Shown here one piece after another: positions 33,537 through 42,101 of a stretch of DNA of 52,376 nucleotides. The position numbers were made by a program, and so were the translations under genes. The DNA comes from Bacteroidales bacterium (GTDB lineage Bacteria; Bacteroidota; Bacteroidia; Bacteroidales; UBA10428). The notes below the pieces were generated by a model that made no database searches, was not told where the DNA came from, and worked only from the letters and a program-made list of their open reading frames with translations. The stretch covers positions 1 to 52,376 of the forward strand of contig JAFGQO010000103.1 of assembly GCA_016935615.1 (NCBI GenBank), written 5' to 3'. Every line of letters begins with the position of its first letter. Within the stretch, counting starts at the first letter, position 1.

Positions 33537-33983
33537 ATGTCAGTTAACAAAGCAATCCTGGTGGGTTTTGTAGGCAATGACCCTGAAGTAAGATATCTTG
33601 ATAGCGGAACTCCTGTTGCGAATTTCAGATTGGCTACTTCGGAAAACTACACAAACAAAGCCGGTGAAAAAGTAACACAAACAGAGTGGCATAATATAGT
33701 ACTTTGGAGGGGTCTAGCAGAGGTAGCAGAGAAATACATAAAGAAAGGAACCCAGGTATATATTGAAGGGCGCATTCGCACGCGTTCCTGGGATGACAGA
33801 GATGGAAACAAAAGATATACAACTGAAGTCGTGGCAGACAATTTGCAACTTATGGGAAAACGCAGTGATAGTAGCGTTGAATCATCTGCTGTCCAGGATC
33901 AGGGTACTTATAGTCCCGGAACAACAGAATCAAAAGAAAACTCCACTTCGGAAGATAATGGAGCTGATGATCTTCCATTCTGA
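33537..33983 (+). CDS. ssb: Single-stranded DNA-binding protein
   Basis: This SSB has 148 residues: an OB fold over about 1-108 (MSVNKAILVGFVGNDPEVRY, TEWHNIVLWRGLAE) and a flexible tail ending in the acidic tip DDLPF that recruits repair and replication proteins. It follows mutY and is followed by gldE after 24 bp. The order ssb-gldE-gldD is common in Bacteroidota. Confidence 0.95.
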   Translation: MSVNKAILVGFVGNDPEVRYLDSGTPVANFRLATSENYTNKAGEKVTQTEWHNIVLWRGLAEVAEKYIKKGTQVYIEGRIRTRSWDDRDGNKRYTTEVVADNLQLMGKRSDSSVESSAVQDQGTYSPGTTESKENSTSEDNGADDLPF

Positions 33984-34007
33984 TCTATTTAACTTTATTG
34001 ACAACTT

Positions 34008-35339
34008 TTGGACTCAGATCCCTTTAATTCAGTTTTACTATTAGTAACCAGCATAGAGGTAGAAAAACTCACATTTGGTATTGCATTGGCCATTGTTGTG
34101 ATGTTATTGCTGTTTTTTATTTCCGGGCTTGTGTCGGGGAGCGAGGTAGCTTATTTTTCGTTATCTCCGGGTGAAATAGCCAAGTTAAAAGCAACCGACA
34201 ACAGATTTAGCAGAATGGTATTGTATCATCTGCAGGCACCTGAAAGATTGCTGGCAACCATACTTATTACGAATAATTTTGTGAATGTTGCAATTGTTGT
34301 GATATCTACTTTTATCACTCAATCTTTATTTGTTTTCAGTGGTCCTGTCTGGGTGGCCTTTGTAATTCAAATTGTGGTTGTAACCTTTCTGATTCTGTTT
34401 TTCAGTGAAATATTCCCTAAAATATATGCGAATCGTTTTTCGATCACATTTGCATTGTTAACAGCTCCAAGTCTTAAGTTTTTCAGCAAGCTTTTTTGGC
34501 CGGTGAGTTCATTTTTAATTTATTCTACCTCAATTGTAAATAAGAAGCTGGCAAAACATTCCGGCAATATCTCTTTTGATGAATTGTCGGATGCCCTGGA
34601 ATTAACGGAGAAACATCTTGCCGAAGAAAAAAACATACTGAAGGGAATTATCAAATTTGGTAATATTGATGTATGTGATATAATGAAGTCGAGAGTAGAT
34701 ATTGTTGCAGCTGATATAAACAGCAATTTCAAAGAATTACTGACACTTATCAACAATTCGGGATACTCAAGGATCCCGGTTTTTCAAGATACTTTTGATA
34801 CGATCAAAGGAATTTTATATGTTAAAGATCTCCTGCCTTATGTCAATAAACCAAAGACATTTAAATGGCAATCTCTTATCAGACCTTCATATTTTGTTCC
34901 CGAGAGCAAAAAGATCAACGATTTATTGAAAGAATTTCAAACAAACAGGATACATCTGGCCGTTGTGGTTGATGAATACGGAGGGACATCAGGAATTGTC
35001 ACACTGGAGGATATTCTGGAAGAAATAATAGGTGAGATCATAGATGAGTCAGATGAAGAAACCCCGCCATTTGAGAAAATTGATAACAGCAATTTTATCT
35101 TTGAAGGAAAAACCTTATTGAATGATTTTTACAAGATTATTGAAGTGAGCGACACAATATTTGATGAAGTAAAAGGCGAGGCAGATACACTTGCCGGATT
35201 GATACTGGAACTCAGGGAAGAATTTCCGGCGAAGGGCGATAAACTTGCATACAAGAACTTTGTTTTTGAAATTCTGTCGGTAGATAAACGAAGGATAAAA
35301 AAAGTTAAGGTGAACATAAGATCCAGTATCAATAAATAG
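34008..35339 (+). CDS. gldE: Gliding motility-associated protein GldE (DUF21/CBS/CorC family)
   Basis: This membrane protein of 443 residues contains a DUF21 domain with about four membrane helices (about 18-150), a CBS pair (about 205-340, with VDEYGGTSGIVTLEDILEEIIGEI) and a CorC/HlyC C-terminal domain (about 350-435). The start is a TTG at 34008 (LDSDPFNSV); no ATG fits the family N-terminus. gldD follows immediately. In Flavobacterium johnsoniae GldE partially supports GldD in gliding/T9SS function. The T9SS-tailed proteins in this window agree with a working secretion system. Confidence 0.88.
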   Translation: MDSDPFNSVLLLVTSIEVEKLTFGIALAIVVMLLLFFISGLVSGSEVAYFSLSPGEIAKLKATDNRFSRMVLYHLQAPERLLATILITNNFVNVAIVVISTFITQSLFVFSGPVWVAFVIQIVVVTFLILFFSEIFPKIYANRFSITFALLTAPSLKFFSKLFWPVSSFLIYSTSIVNKKLAKHSGNISFDELSDALELTEKHLAEEKNILKGIIKFGNIDVCDIMKSRVDIVAADINSNFKELLTLINNSGYSRIPVFQDTFDTIKGILYVKDLLPYVNKPKTFKWQSLIRPSYFVPESKKINDLLKEFQTNRIHLAVVVDEYGGTSGIVTLEDILEEIIGEIIDESDEETPPFEKIDNSNFIFEGKTLLNDFYKIIEVSDTIFDEVKGEADTLAGLILELREEFPAKGDKLAYKNFVFEILSVDKRRIKKVKVNIRSSINK

Positions 35340-35341
35340 TG

Positions 35342-35935
35342 GTGAAGAAGACTATGAATTGCTGTAAAAATCCAGGGTATTGTTGCATTGTATTTTTCTT
35401 GTTCCTTTTTGCATGCAAAACACCGGTGACGCCAAAACCCCGGGGCTTTTTCAGAATAGATTTTCCTGAAAAAGAATACCGGAGATTTCAAAGTGACTGT
35501 AATTTTTCTTTCGAATCACCGGTTTACGGAGAGATAATCAGATCCAGTCTCCGGAATGCAGAACCCTGTTGGTACGATATCAGATTTGATGAGTTTGGAG
35601 CTACGATTCATTTGACATACAAGTCGCTGAAAAATATGGATCTGGAATATTACAGTGAAGATGTGAGACGAATTGTTTACAAACATATTGTAAAAGCTGA
35701 TGACATTATTGAAGCTCCGGTATATCTTCCGGAATCTGATGTTTACGGATTTATTTATAACATTGAAGGGAATACGGCTTCTTCTGTAAATTTTTACATT
35801 ACAGATAGTGTTTCCGGGTTTTTAAATGGCTCATTGTACTTTAATGTGCAACCAAATATTGATTCTTTGGCACCATCTATTGAATTCTTTAAAAAGGATA
35901 TTATACATTTGATAAACTCATTTGAATGGGAGTAG
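35342..35935 (+). CDS. gldD: Gliding motility lipoprotein GldD
   Basis: This lipoprotein has the lipobox LFAC and then KTPVTPKPRGFFRIDFPEKEYRRF, typical of GldD. Candidate starts are GTG at 35339, GTG at 35342 and ATG at 35354. I take 35342 because it keeps the lysines of the signal peptide without overlapping the gldE stop. The body (about 195 residues) contains EPCWYDIRFDEFGATIHLTY. GldD is needed for gliding and T9SS in F. johnsoniae. It follows gldE directly. Confidence 0.88.
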   Translation: MKKTMNCCKNPGYCCIVFFLFLFACKTPVTPKPRGFFRIDFPEKEYRRFQSDCNFSFESPVYGEIIRSSLRNAEPCWYDIRFDEFGATIHLTYKSLKNMDLEYYSEDVRRIVYKHIVKADDIIEAPVYLPESDVYGFIYNIEGNTASSVNFYITDSVSGFLNGSLYFNVQPNIDSLAPSIEFFKKDIIHLINSFEWE

Positions 35936-35942
35936 TAAGAAG

Positions 35943-36581
35943 ATGCCTCTAATTTTTAAAGAGAAATTTCAGGGCGATTGTTTATTCGGTATCTGGGAAA
36001 TTAATGAGACCTATGAAGAACTTGCAACTGTCGTGCACCTTTTTCCCGGAGAAAAGGAAAGACTTTTTGGTTTTACCAGTGAGGCAAGAAAAATTGAATT
36101 TCTGAGTGTAAGGATTTTGCTCAAAGCGTTAATAGGTGTGTGTGGCCCTATTGTTTACAGTGATCATAAAAAACCATACTTGCACCAGAGTAATTACCGG
36201 ATTAGCGTTTCACATTCAAAAAAGCTCACATCAATCATGTTGAGCAAAACAAAAAAGATCGGAATTGATCTGGAATATATGTCGCATAAGATCAGTAAGG
36301 TTCAACACAAGTTTATCAATGAGGATGAATACATAACTTCTGATGAATCCAAAAAAAAATACCATCTTTATATTCACTGGTGTGCAAAGGAAGCCCTTTT
36401 TAAGATTTGTGATAAACAGGATATTAATTTCAGAAGGAATTTAACGATAGAACCATTTGAACCTTCTGAATATGGGATTATTTACGGATGGGTTGATAAT
36501 AAATTCTGGCACGATAAATTTGAATTGAATTATTTTACAATAAACAATTATGTTGTTGTTTATTGCTGTAAAAATACGTAA
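35943..36581 (+). CDS. 4'-phosphopantetheinyl transferase superfamily protein
   Basis: This is a Sfp-type enzyme that transfers phosphopantetheine from CoA to a carrier-protein serine. Diagnostic motifs are ISVSHSKKL, IGIDLEYM (GIDxE) and WCAKEALFK (WxxKEA), with magnesium-binding D and E residues present. I start at the ATG at 35943, seven bases after gldD; a TTG at 35922 would overlap gldD. It has 212 residues. Its carrier protein is not in the window. Confidence 0.85.
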   Translation: MPLIFKEKFQGDCLFGIWEINETYEELATVVHLFPGEKERLFGFTSEARKIEFLSVRILLKALIGVCGPIVYSDHKKPYLHQSNYRISVSHSKKLTSIMLSKTKKIGIDLEYMSHKISKVQHKFINEDEYITSDESKKKYHLYIHWCAKEALFKICDKQDINFRRNLTIEPFEPSEYGIIYGWVDNKFWHDKFELNYFTINNYVVVYCCKNT

Positions 36582-36583
36582 AA

Positions 36584-37306
36584 GTGAATCTGTATCAACA
36601 TATTTGTAAACCGGGGAAAAAATTCGCTTTACTTATCGATCCTGATAAGTATACCGTAAATTCTCTCATTGCTACAATTTTTGCTGCAGAAGAATCAGGA
36701 TCTGACCTGATCCTGGTAGGAGGAAGTCTTGTAAATGATCGCATAGATTCTACTATCGAGTTGATCAAAAAAAACACCAGGATACCTGTGATCCTGTTTC
36801 CGGGAAGTCTTATGCAACTGAGTTCAAAAGCTGATGCATTATTACTTCTCTCCCTTATTTCAGGACGAAATCCCGAATACCTGATAGGGAATCACGTGCT
36901 TGCTGCGCCATACCTTAAAAGATCGGGCATTGAAATCATTCCCACAGGGTATATCCTTGTCGGAGAAGGCAATTCTTCAGTGGAATATATTAGCAATACC
37001 AAACCGATTCCTCAGGATAAGACTGATATTATTACGGCAACAGCCATTGCCGGAGAATTAATGGGAAATAAGGTAATTTACCTTGAATCGGGAAGTGGTG
37101 CGGATCAGTCGTTAAGTTCGGAAGTGATCAAAGAAGTAAAACGCAGTATTTCTATCCCGTTGATCGTCGGCGGAGGAATAAAAACCTCATCTCAGATCCG
37201 TGAAATTATTCATGCCGGAGCTGATATTGTAGTGGTAGGTAATGCTGTTGAAAAAGACATTCAAATACTTGATTCACTGGTAAAAGCCATTCATAGTATC
37301 AGGTAA
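36584..37306 (+). CDS. Geranylgeranylglyceryl-phosphate synthase family protein
   Basis: This TIM-barrel protein of the GGGPS/PcrB family couples a polyprenyl diphosphate to glycerol-1-phosphate. The signature ALLIDPDK (15-22) and the phosphate-binding GGGIKTSSQI and GADIVVVGNAVEKD are present. Bacteroidota enzymes of this group are known to make ether-linked prenylglyceryl phosphate in vitro, but the in vivo product is unclear. The start is GTG at 36584, 2 bp after the transferase gene, so both are translated from one message. Confidence 0.88.
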   Translation: MNLYQHICKPGKKFALLIDPDKYTVNSLIATIFAAEESGSDLILVGGSLVNDRIDSTIELIKKNTRIPVILFPGSLMQLSSKADALLLLSLISGRNPEYLIGNHVLAAPYLKRSGIEIIPTGYILVGEGNSSVEYISNTKPIPQDKTDIITATAIAGELMGNKVIYLESGSGADQSLSSEVIKEVKRSISIPLIVGGGIKTSSQIREIIHAGADIVVVGNAVEKDIQILDSLVKAIHSIR

Positions 37307-37520
37307 TTGGAAGCAATAGCTTCGAAATATCTGTTTTGATTCATATTTTTTTTCTATCTTTCTCTAATTAATTCATATCTAAAAAGGATTCATTTGTCAA
37401 TGGATTATCCAAATTAATCCAATTATAAGAACTTGAATTTAAAAGTGTCGTAATACCAGATAGAAAAAGAAAACAATTGTAATCATACTATAGAAATCAA
37501 AAGATTCAATTGATTAAAGA

Positions 37521-37551
37521 TTTGCCCAAGTTGGTTTAGTTAGTAGTTTTG
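37521..37551 (+). promoter_or_regulatory. Promoter-like element directly before a terminator hairpin
   Basis: TTTG (-33) and TAGTTTTG (-7, exact TAnnTTTG) are separated by 19 bp. The expected start of transcription falls at the base of the hairpin 37556-37583. If used, this promoter would make a transcript of about 30-35 bases consisting only of the terminator stem-loop, so it may be coincidental. Confidence 0.35.
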
Positions 37552-37555
37552 TGGA

Positions 37556-37590
37556 GCTGGGGGACACGCAAGTGTCTCCCGGCTTTTTTT
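37556..37590 (+). terminator. Strong intrinsic terminator
   Basis: Arms GCTGGGGGACAC (37556-37567) and GTGTCTCCCGGC (37572-37583) form a 12-bp stem with two wobbles and a 4-base loop, followed by seven T residues (37584-37590). It probably ends the ssb-gldE-gldD-transferase-GGGPS unit or reads out of the promoter-like pair just before it. Confidence 0.65.
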
Positions 37591-37698
37591 GTACACCTTC
37601 TCTCCAGAAAATGTACAATTGACAGGCATTTTCAAAGGATATTCCATACAGGTGCATGAAATACCTCCAGTTAGTGATTTTTTCCTGTATCCTGTGAA

Positions 37699-39345
37699 CT
37701 ATTCTATAATTTCCAGTATAGGATTTCCCGATGCGGAATTTGGATACGATATTTCCAAGAGAGCGCTGATTGTTGGTGCAATGTCTGTAAGATCAACTGA
37801 ACGAAGGATTGAATTTCGCCCTATTTTCCAGCCATACCAGATCAAAGGAACTCTTCTGTCATGTCCGTATGCAGTACCAAAACCATTGTCAGATCCCGGA
37901 CTTTCAGCCCAACCGGCTTTAAAATTAATCATAACATCTCCTGAACGCTTCTGGTTATATCCGTTCTGTATGGTTGCAAATATACCCTGTGAAAAATTGG
38001 TGGAATGCAGGGTAGAGGCAGTCATTGTATTGGCAATACCGCTGAATTGAAGCATTAAATTGGCAACATCATTTTGAACGGATGCCAGATCCATTTTTGC
38101 ATCTTCTATCAGGGTCCTGTTCAAATAAATTTGCTGGCCGTGATATTGCTTGATCCAGTCACCTTTGCCATAAATATTATTCATATAACTTTTTAGCAGC
38201 GATATTGCACTGGCACTATTAAAATAACCTGTTGGAATTTTGTGATCTTGCAGGTATTCAGGCATATGCATAATGCCATGCTCTCCGGTTACATAGATCA
38301 ACACATTTTCTTTTCCCAGGTTTTTATCAATAAAATCCAGCAAATGTGCAATTTCTCTGTCAAGTCTGAGCATAATGTCTTCAACTTCAACTGACAGGGG
38401 TCCGTAAAGATTTCCGATTTGTTCACTTACGGTAAATGTTATTGTTAATACATCGGTATATTCATCTTTGCCCAGTTCTTCCTCAAGAATAGTAGAAACA
38501 GCAAAATCTTTTGTAAGATTATTTCCAAAAGGAGTGTAACGTAAAATTTCATATTTTTCCTTTTTCTTGATTTTTTTGATCAGATCCTTGAGAACGTAAG
38601 GAAAAACTTTATGTCCGTAAATTCCTGTTTCATATTCGTTATTGTCCAGCAAACTGGCATTATATTCGCTCATAGGCAGGAGCGTTGTCCATTCCTGTTC
38701 AATATAAGTGTCTGAAAAATTCTTTTTATTAAATTCATTTACCCAATTGGGAAGGGAATCACAATAAAAGGAGCTGGTAATCCATGTGCCGTTCTTTGCA
38801 TCGAACCAGTAAGCGCAATCGGCCGTATGTCCGGTTGAAAAAATAGCCGGAGCAGGATCCAGAGACACGCCTATTACTTTCGATTTAAAGTTATTGGCAA
38901 GTTTTATCTCATCGGCAAAGGTGGTAGTCATCAATTGATGGGGTGAGAATCTGCCGCTTTCATATCCTCCTCCAATGGTATTGACTTTCTCATCATAAGT
39001 ATAGGAAATGATATCATCACGCAGATTATTGTACCATGAGCTGGCTATTATTCCATGTTGCGACGGATTGGTTCCCGTTGATATTGTCGCACTGCCTACA
39101 CCAATATCAGAGAATAAATAATTGAAGGAGGTATTTTTGCAGTAACTGCCTCTGTTAATAAGCTTTTTAAATCCGTCTTCGCCAAATTTATCCCAATATC
39201 TGGGAATATAATCGTAACGTAACTGACTGATAACAATGCCAATAATTAATTTTGGTTTTTCAGAAGGGATGACGGTGGTTTCCTGAGAACAGACCGGATC
39301 GAACAAAATGATATTGAAAATGAAAAGATATACTAAATACCGCAT
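37699..39345 (-). CDS. PafA-family phosphatase homologue with replaced active site (pseudoenzyme)
   Basis: This 548-residue secreted protein (signal peptide 1-20) is collinear with PafA alkaline phosphatase of Elizabethkingia over its whole length. Anchors include PKLIIGIVISQLRYDYI, GTNPSQHGII, EVEDIMLRLDR and VDLTDIAPTISALL. From memory of PafA, the catalytic residues align as follows. D38 becomes S40, nucleophile T79 becomes I81, and N100 becomes S102. K162 and R164 become D163 and A165. D305 becomes E308, H309 becomes N312 and D352 becomes E355, while H353 is kept as H356. Both histidines of the C-terminal THxxxxxYDxH stretch become F489 and R498. Hydrolysis by the PafA mechanism is therefore unlikely; a binding or scaffold role is inferred. 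It lies 10 bp behind ychF on the same strand. Confidence 0.85.
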   Translation of the reverse strand: MRYLVYLFIFNIILFDPVCSQETTVIPSEKPKLIIGIVISQLRYDYIPRYWDKFGEDGFKKLINRGSYCKNTSFNYLFSDIGVGSATISTGTNPSQHGIIASSWYNNLRDDIISYTYDEKVNTIGGGYESGRFSPHQLMTTTFADEIKLANNFKSKVIGVSLDPAPAIFSTGHTADCAYWFDAKNGTWITSSFYCDSLPNWVNEFNKKNFSDTYIEQEWTTLLPMSEYNASLLDNNEYETGIYGHKVFPYVLKDLIKKIKKKEKYEILRYTPFGNNLTKDFAVSTILEEELGKDEYTDVLTITFTVSEQIGNLYGPLSVEVEDIMLRLDREIAHLLDFIDKNLGKENVLIYVTGEHGIMHMPEYLQDHKIPTGYFNSASAISLLKSYMNNIYGKGDWIKQYHGQQIYLNRTLIEDAKMDLASVQNDVANLMLQFSGIANTMTASTLHSTNFSQGIFATIQNGYNQKRSGDVMINFKAGWAESPGSDNGFGTAYGHDRRVPLIWYGWKIGRNSILRSVDLTDIAPTISALLEISYPNSASGNPILEIIE

Positions 39346-39355
39346 ATACTATGAA

Positions 39356-40453
39356 TTAAACATTGAAACGAATATGTAAAATATCACCATCCCCGACAAT
39401 ATAATGTTTTCCTTCGACAAACAATTTACCTTTTGCTTTGCATTCATTTTCCGAACCCAGTTCAATGAAATCTTTATATTTCATTACTTCGGCACGAATA
39501 AAACCTCTTTCCAGGTCGCTGTGAATTACACCCGCAGCTTCCCGGGCATTCATTCCTTTTTTAATTGTCCAGGCTTTTATTTCTTTGGGACCCACAGTGA
39601 AAAACGATTGTAAATTGAGTAAATTGTATGCCGATCTTACAAGTTTGTTGACACCTGGTTCAGCAAGACCTGCATCCTGAAGAAATGCATTGCGGTCTTC
39701 CATATCTTCAAATTCGGCTATATCTGCTTCCAGCTTGCCGGCAATGATCAGAATTTCTTTTTTCTGTTCAGTTAAAAAGGTCTTTACGCTTTCCACGTAA
39801 GAATTTCCGTGAACAGCTGAGTCTTCATCCACATTGCATACATACAGCATGGGTTTTGCGGTAAGCAGGAACAAATCAGAAATATGCCTGGTCTCTTTTG
39901 AATCCAGTCCCATATCCCGGATGTTACCAAAATTTTCCAGGTGCTCTTTTGCTTTATTCAACACTTCCATAGCTATGCGAGCTTCCTTATCACCAATTTT
40001 GATCAGTTTTTCAAGACGGGGCATTTTTTTTTCAACAGATTCCAGGTCTTTTATTTGAAGTTCCAGATCGATGGTTTCAATATCGCGCACGGGATCAACA
40101 GATCCTTCAATGTGAGGCAAATCAGGACTGTCAAAACAACGAAGTACATGGATCAGAGCATCTGTATTGCGTATATCTCCAAGAAATTTATTTCCAACTC
40201 CCTCGCCCTGGTTTGCGCCTTTTGTTAATCCCGGTATATCGACAATATCTACTGTAGCCTGAATTACTTTTTCAGTTGGCTGAAGTTTTTCCAGTTCATG
40301 CAGCCTTGGATCGGGGACAAGTACCAGCCCGACATTCGATTTATTTGTACTAAAAGCAAAATTGGTAGTTTCTCCTTTTGTATTTGATATGCAATTAAAA
40401 AGAGTCGTTTTCCCAACATTGGTAATCCCGACAATACCGCAATGCAAAGCCAT
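39356..40453 (-). CDS. ychF: Ribosome-binding ATPase YchF (Obg family)
   Basis: YchF has 365 residues, a P-loop GIVGITNVGKTTLFN (6-20; usually ...PNVGKST), the G3 motif DIPGLTKGANQGEGVGNKFL, a coiled-coil insertion (about 130-200) and a C-terminal TGS domain ending HIRFNV. It is an ATP- rather than GTP-preferring ribosome-associated protein. A well-formed promoter lies upstream (40481-40512). It is co-directional with the PafA-like gene after a 10-bp gap. Confidence 0.95.
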   Translation of the reverse strand: MALHCGIVGITNVGKTTLFNCISNTKGETTNFAFSTNKSNVGLVLVPDPRLHELEKLQPTEKVIQATVDIVDIPGLTKGANQGEGVGNKFLGDIRNTDALIHVLRCFDSPDLPHIEGSVDPVRDIETIDLELQIKDLESVEKKMPRLEKLIKIGDKEARIAMEVLNKAKEHLENFGNIRDMGLDSKETRHISDLFLLTAKPMLYVCNVDEDSAVHGNSYVESVKTFLTEQKKEILIIAGKLEADIAEFEDMEDRNAFLQDAGLAEPGVNKLVRSAYNLLNLQSFFTVGPKEIKAWTIKKGMNAREAAGVIHSDLERGFIRAEVMKYKDFIELGSENECKAKGKLFVEGKHYIVGDGDILHIRFNV

Positions 40454-40480
40454 AATTATAACGTATTCAGAATATTGCTG

Positions 40481-40512
40481 TAAAAATACATTTATATCCG
40501 TTTTATTACAAT
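40481..40512 (-). promoter_or_regulatory. ychF promoter, Bacteroidota type
   Basis: On the minus strand the -33 ATTG (40509-40512) is followed after 20 bp by TATTTTTA (40481-40488), one base off TAnnTTTG. Transcription would start about 20 bp before the ychF ATG. Confidence 0.55.
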
Positions 40513-40707
40513 TAACGATTCTTGCAGTTCAGGTGTTTTTTAGGGTTTGATGGATTATTATTCCTTGTTTATCAGGCAAATGCCAATTCCTTTGCTGTTT
40601 ATAAAAGTGAACAAAAACATAGATTATCATGCCTGTTTTATTTTTATCTTTCACAGTACATAATGGATATACTATTTGTCCGTTATGATATTAAACCTCT
40701 CTGCATT

Positions 40708-42099
40708 ATGAAGAAATCCAGCTTTGTTGTGTGTTTCATTTGTTTCTTTCTTTCTTCACAAATCAGTGCGCAGCTTACAGCACCAGCCAGGTATGAACCA
40801 CCGGATACACGAATTCTCTTTATTTTTGATGCTTCGCAAAGTATGATGGCATACTGGGAGAGTGACCGTAAAATACACATTGCCAGAAATACTTTAATCA
40901 GCATTATTGACAGCCTTGAACATCTGGACAATGTGCAAATGGCTCTCAGATTGTACGGGCATCAGAGTCCGGTACCTCCCCAGGATTGCAGTGACACACG
41001 TCTGGAAGTGCCTTTTGCCAAAGGAAATGCTGCACGCATACGACAGGAACTCAGGTATGTAACACCCAAAGGGACAACCCCGATTGCGGGGTCGCTTGAG
41101 GCAGGGGCAAAAGACTTTCCCCCGGATTGTTACAATTGCAGGAATATAATTATATTGATTACAGATGGTATTGAGGCCTGTGATGGCGATCCCTGTGCAG
41201 TATCATTGGAATTGCAGCGACAAGGCATTGTACTCCGACCATTTGTAATTGGTATTGGCATTGATGAAGGATTTCGGAAAACTTTCGAATGTATTGGATA
41301 TTACTACAATGCTGCCGATGAAGAACGGTTTTCTGAAGTACTCGAAGTAGTCATATCACAGGCATTAAATTCTACTACTGCACAGATAAACTTACTCGAC
41401 ATTAAAGGGAATCCGACGGAAACAAATGTAAATATGACTTTTTCTGATTATTATTCCGGCAGAATCCTTCATAATTATATGCATACAATGACACACAAGG
41501 GTACACCTGATACACTGGTCCTGGATCATCTTGTAACCTATAAATTAAGAGTTCATACAATTCCGCCTGTCGATGTGGATAGCTTCAGGGTTTATGTGGG
41601 AAAACATTCGGTTATTGATGTTGATTGTCCGCAAGGGACTCTCGAAGTCCAGGTTGAAGGCAGCAGGCAATACAGGGGGCTGCAATATATTGTTCGAAAA
41701 TCAGGTGAAATGAAAACCCTGAATGTTCAGGAAATAAACAAACAGGAGAAATACATTGTAGGTAAATATGATCTCGAAATCCCTGTTTTACCTCGCTTGT
41801 ACGTTAACAATATTAAGATCGACCAGAGTAAAACTACTACCATTATGATTCCGCGACCGGGTATTCTTAATATCATAAAGGGTGCGCCGGGTTATGGAAG
41901 TGTATATATACGAAATGACAAGAAAAATGAAGAATGGGTGTGCAATCTTGATCCCGATGTTAAAAATGAAGCCCTTGTACTTCAGCCGGGAAATTACAGG
42001 ATTGTATTCAGGGCACAGAATGCCAAACAAATATTATATACTATAAACCGGACTTTTGAAATAAAGCCCGGCGGAAGTATTGCTATGAATCTGTATTGA
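40708..42099 (+). CDS. Secreted von Willebrand factor A domain protein
   Basis: From the ATG at 40708 (the open frame extends to 40522 without family features), the protein has 463 residues with a signal peptide ending at about 21. A VWA domain (about 35-215) has the metal-dependent adhesion site D41-x-S43-x-S45 (DASQSM), the TPKGTTPIAGSL threonine loop and ITDGIEACDGDPC. Two or three beta-sandwich segments follow (220-463). It resembles periplasmic VWA proteins that bind partners through a metal ion. It is convergent with the membrane protein gene (2-bp gap). The ligand is unknown. Confidence 0.8.
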   Translation: MKKSSFVVCFICFFLSSQISAQLTAPARYEPPDTRILFIFDASQSMMAYWESDRKIHIARNTLISIIDSLEHLDNVQMALRLYGHQSPVPPQDCSDTRLEVPFAKGNAARIRQELRYVTPKGTTPIAGSLEAGAKDFPPDCYNCRNIIILITDGIEACDGDPCAVSLELQRQGIVLRPFVIGIGIDEGFRKTFECIGYYYNAADEERFSEVLEVVISQALNSTTAQINLLDIKGNPTETNVNMTFSDYYSGRILHNYMHTMTHKGTPDTLVLDHLVTYKLRVHTIPPVDVDSFRVYVGKHSVIDVDCPQGTLEVQVEGSRQYRGLQYIVRKSGEMKTLNVQEINKQEKYIVGKYDLEIPVLPRLYVNNIKIDQSKTTTIMIPRPGILNIIKGAPGYGSVYIRNDKKNEEWVCNLDPDVKNEALVLQPGNYRIVFRAQNAKQILYTINRTFEIKPGGSIAMNLY

Positions 42100-42101
42100 T
42101 A

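Larger units (their letters stand above)
37307..37698. other. Gap with promoter-like pair and strong hairpin terminator
   Basis: No gene is seen in this convergent gap between the GGGPS gene and the PafA-like gene. It is AT-rich. It holds a promoter-like TTTG (37521-37524) / TAGTTTTG (37544-37551) pair with a 19-bp spacer, followed at once by the terminator hairpin at 37556-37590. Confidence 0.5.
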
